Program-made: the position numbers and the translations under genes
The notes under the pieces: model-generated
Seen by the model: only the letters and a program-made list of their open reading frames with translations
What the model was told of the DNA's origin: nothing
Database searches by the model: none
Source of the DNA: Armatimonadota bacterium
GTDB taxonomy: Bacteria; Armatimonadota; Fimbriimonadia; Fimbriimonadales; ATM1
Reading direction: 5' to 3'
Assembly (NCBI GenBank): GCA_003695835.1
Contig: RFHN01000304.1
Coordinates: 1-6,494 of the forward strand
DNA: 6,494 nt
Shown here: positions 5,870 to 6,494 of the stretch, piece after piece
Layout: each line of letters starts with the position of its first letter
Numbering within the stretch: the first letter of the stretch is position 1

Positions 5870-6492
5870 CAGCGCAAGATGTGAACTTTCACTTGCCTGC
5901 GCCCGAACTGGAGCGCTTCGGAGTGTGAGTTGAAGCAAAGGTCAATGCGCTTTCCCTTGACGGCTCCACCGGTGTCAGCGGCAATCGCCAAGCCGTACCC
6001 TTCGACGTACACGATGGAATTCAGCGGGATGACGGAGGGGTCTACGGCAACGACGCCTCGCCTCGCCTGGGTACCCATCGCGGTCTTACCGGTTCCCGTG
6101 CCACAGATCGAGCAGGGACAATAGGCCGTAGCCTCCATCGTGAAGACCTCGGAGCGCGTGTAACCGCGGGTCATCTGCGCGTTGCGCGAACCGTATCGAA
6201 TGATCGCGGGCTGCGGTTCGACGCGCGTCTCCCAGAGCACAGCCTTCCCGATGACCTTGCCATCTACGACCGTGTACTGGACCATCCGCTTGATTTCGCC
6301 GTCTACGCCGTCCTGAACCTTTTCCGCTCTACCAGGGGGGAGCGTGCGCGACGGCACGAACTTGACTTCATAGCGGAGCGGCTCGGACTCCAGCTTGCTG
6401 ACGTATTCGGCCGGATCCATCCGACCGACCGCGAAGCCCAGCCCCACGGCAAGGAGGCATGCGCCGCCGACGACCCATCTGAGAAGGCTCAT
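5869..6492 (-). CDS. G5- and 3D-domain cell-wall protein (YabE/RpfB-like), start at window edge
   Basis: 207 residues from ATG 6492; only 2 nt lie beyond it, so the start cannot be checked against upstream sequence. An N-terminal hydrophobic helix (about 4-23) would be a signal peptide or anchor, so the rest should be outside the membrane. Residues about 37-102 look like a G5 domain (YEVKFVPSRTLPPG... VQDGVDGEIKRMVQYTVVDGK). Residues about 117-206 form a 3D domain, with TATAYCPC-type opening (ATAYCPC, 121-127), TAMGTQARRGVVAVDP and the three Asp for which the domain is named: D151, D173 in ADTGG and D184 in RIDLCF. 3D domains occur in lytic-transglycosylase-like proteins acting on peptidoglycan, so a murein role is likely. 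C125, C127, C130 and C186 could form disulfides or a metal site. It is shorter than YabE and lacks the N-terminal DUF348 repeats. Its TGA overlaps the rsmA ATG by one base. In Bacillus yabE lies near ksgA with rnmV between them. Confidence 0.9.
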   Translation of the reverse strand: MSLLRWVVGGACLLAVGLGFAVGRMDPAEYVSKLESEPLRYEVKFVPSRTLPPGRAEKVQDGVDGEIKRMVQYTVVDGKVIGKAVLWETRVEPQPAIIRYGSRNAQMTRGYTRSEVFTMEATAYCPCSICGTGTGKTAMGTQARRGVVAVDPSVIPLNSIVYVEGYGLAIAADTGGAVKGKRIDLCFNSHSEALQFGRRQVKVHILR

Positions 6493-6494
6493 AG

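Noticed and set aside
5057..5938. 293-residue rsmA starting at 5938
   Set aside because: The extra 23 residues overlap the 3D-domain end and have no family match; ATG 5869 in the TGATG overlap fits RsmA length and neighbours.
1..6494. Mobile elements, CRISPR repeats, tRNA or rRNA genes
   Set aside because: No repeated spacers, terminal inverted repeats, transposase motifs or tRNA-like folds were seen; nearly all bases are explained by housekeeping coding sequence.

Overview
The window is about 60% GC by eye and densely coded. It reads as a chromosomal housekeeping region of a deep-branching bacterium, with no mobile elements, RNA genes or CRISPR. Seven complete or near-complete genes and one truncated gene lie on the minus strand; one small gene lies on the plus strand. 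Gene content and order have echoes of Bacillus-type neighbourhoods (a 3D-domain protein next to ksgA; obg-nadD-rsfS), but the protein sequences do not look like close Bacillus homologues. Armatimonadota or a similar phylum is a guess from overall feel, not demonstrated.

In minus-strand transcription order (right to left), the layout starts with a secreted or membrane-anchored G5/3D-domain cell-wall protein (6492-5869). Its stop codon overlaps the start of rsmA/ksgA, the 16S rRNA dimethyltransferase (5869-5057). A small plus-strand gene for a putative membrane protein (4714-5067) sits between rsmA and the next block. It converges on the rsmA 3' end with an 11-nt overlap and diverges from obg across an 80-nt gap. 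The second block is obg (4633-3356), nadD (3359-2781), rsfS (2784-2413), a TPR/multi-TM protein (2423-1785) and a zinc-ribbon membrane protein (1768-980). It is tightly packed, with two ATGA overlaps, one 11-nt overlap and one 16-nt gap, so it is very likely one transcript. After a 102-nt gap with a GC-rich hairpin comes hppA, the membrane pyrophosphatase, which runs off the left edge (877 to 1).

The main theme is ribosome biogenesis and silencing: RsmA methylates the small subunit, Obg is a large-subunit assembly GTPase, and RsfS blocks subunit joining. NadD supplies NAD and is a common neighbour of obg and rsfS. The least ordinary item is the zinc-ribbon membrane protein. Its C-terminal ~68 residues align without gaps to the C-terminal domain of ribosomal protein L7/L12, the factor-recruiting stalk domain. 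Together with the neighbouring TPR membrane protein, it raises the possibility of a membrane-anchored accessory to ribosome maturation or translation control, which is an inference from domain content and position only.
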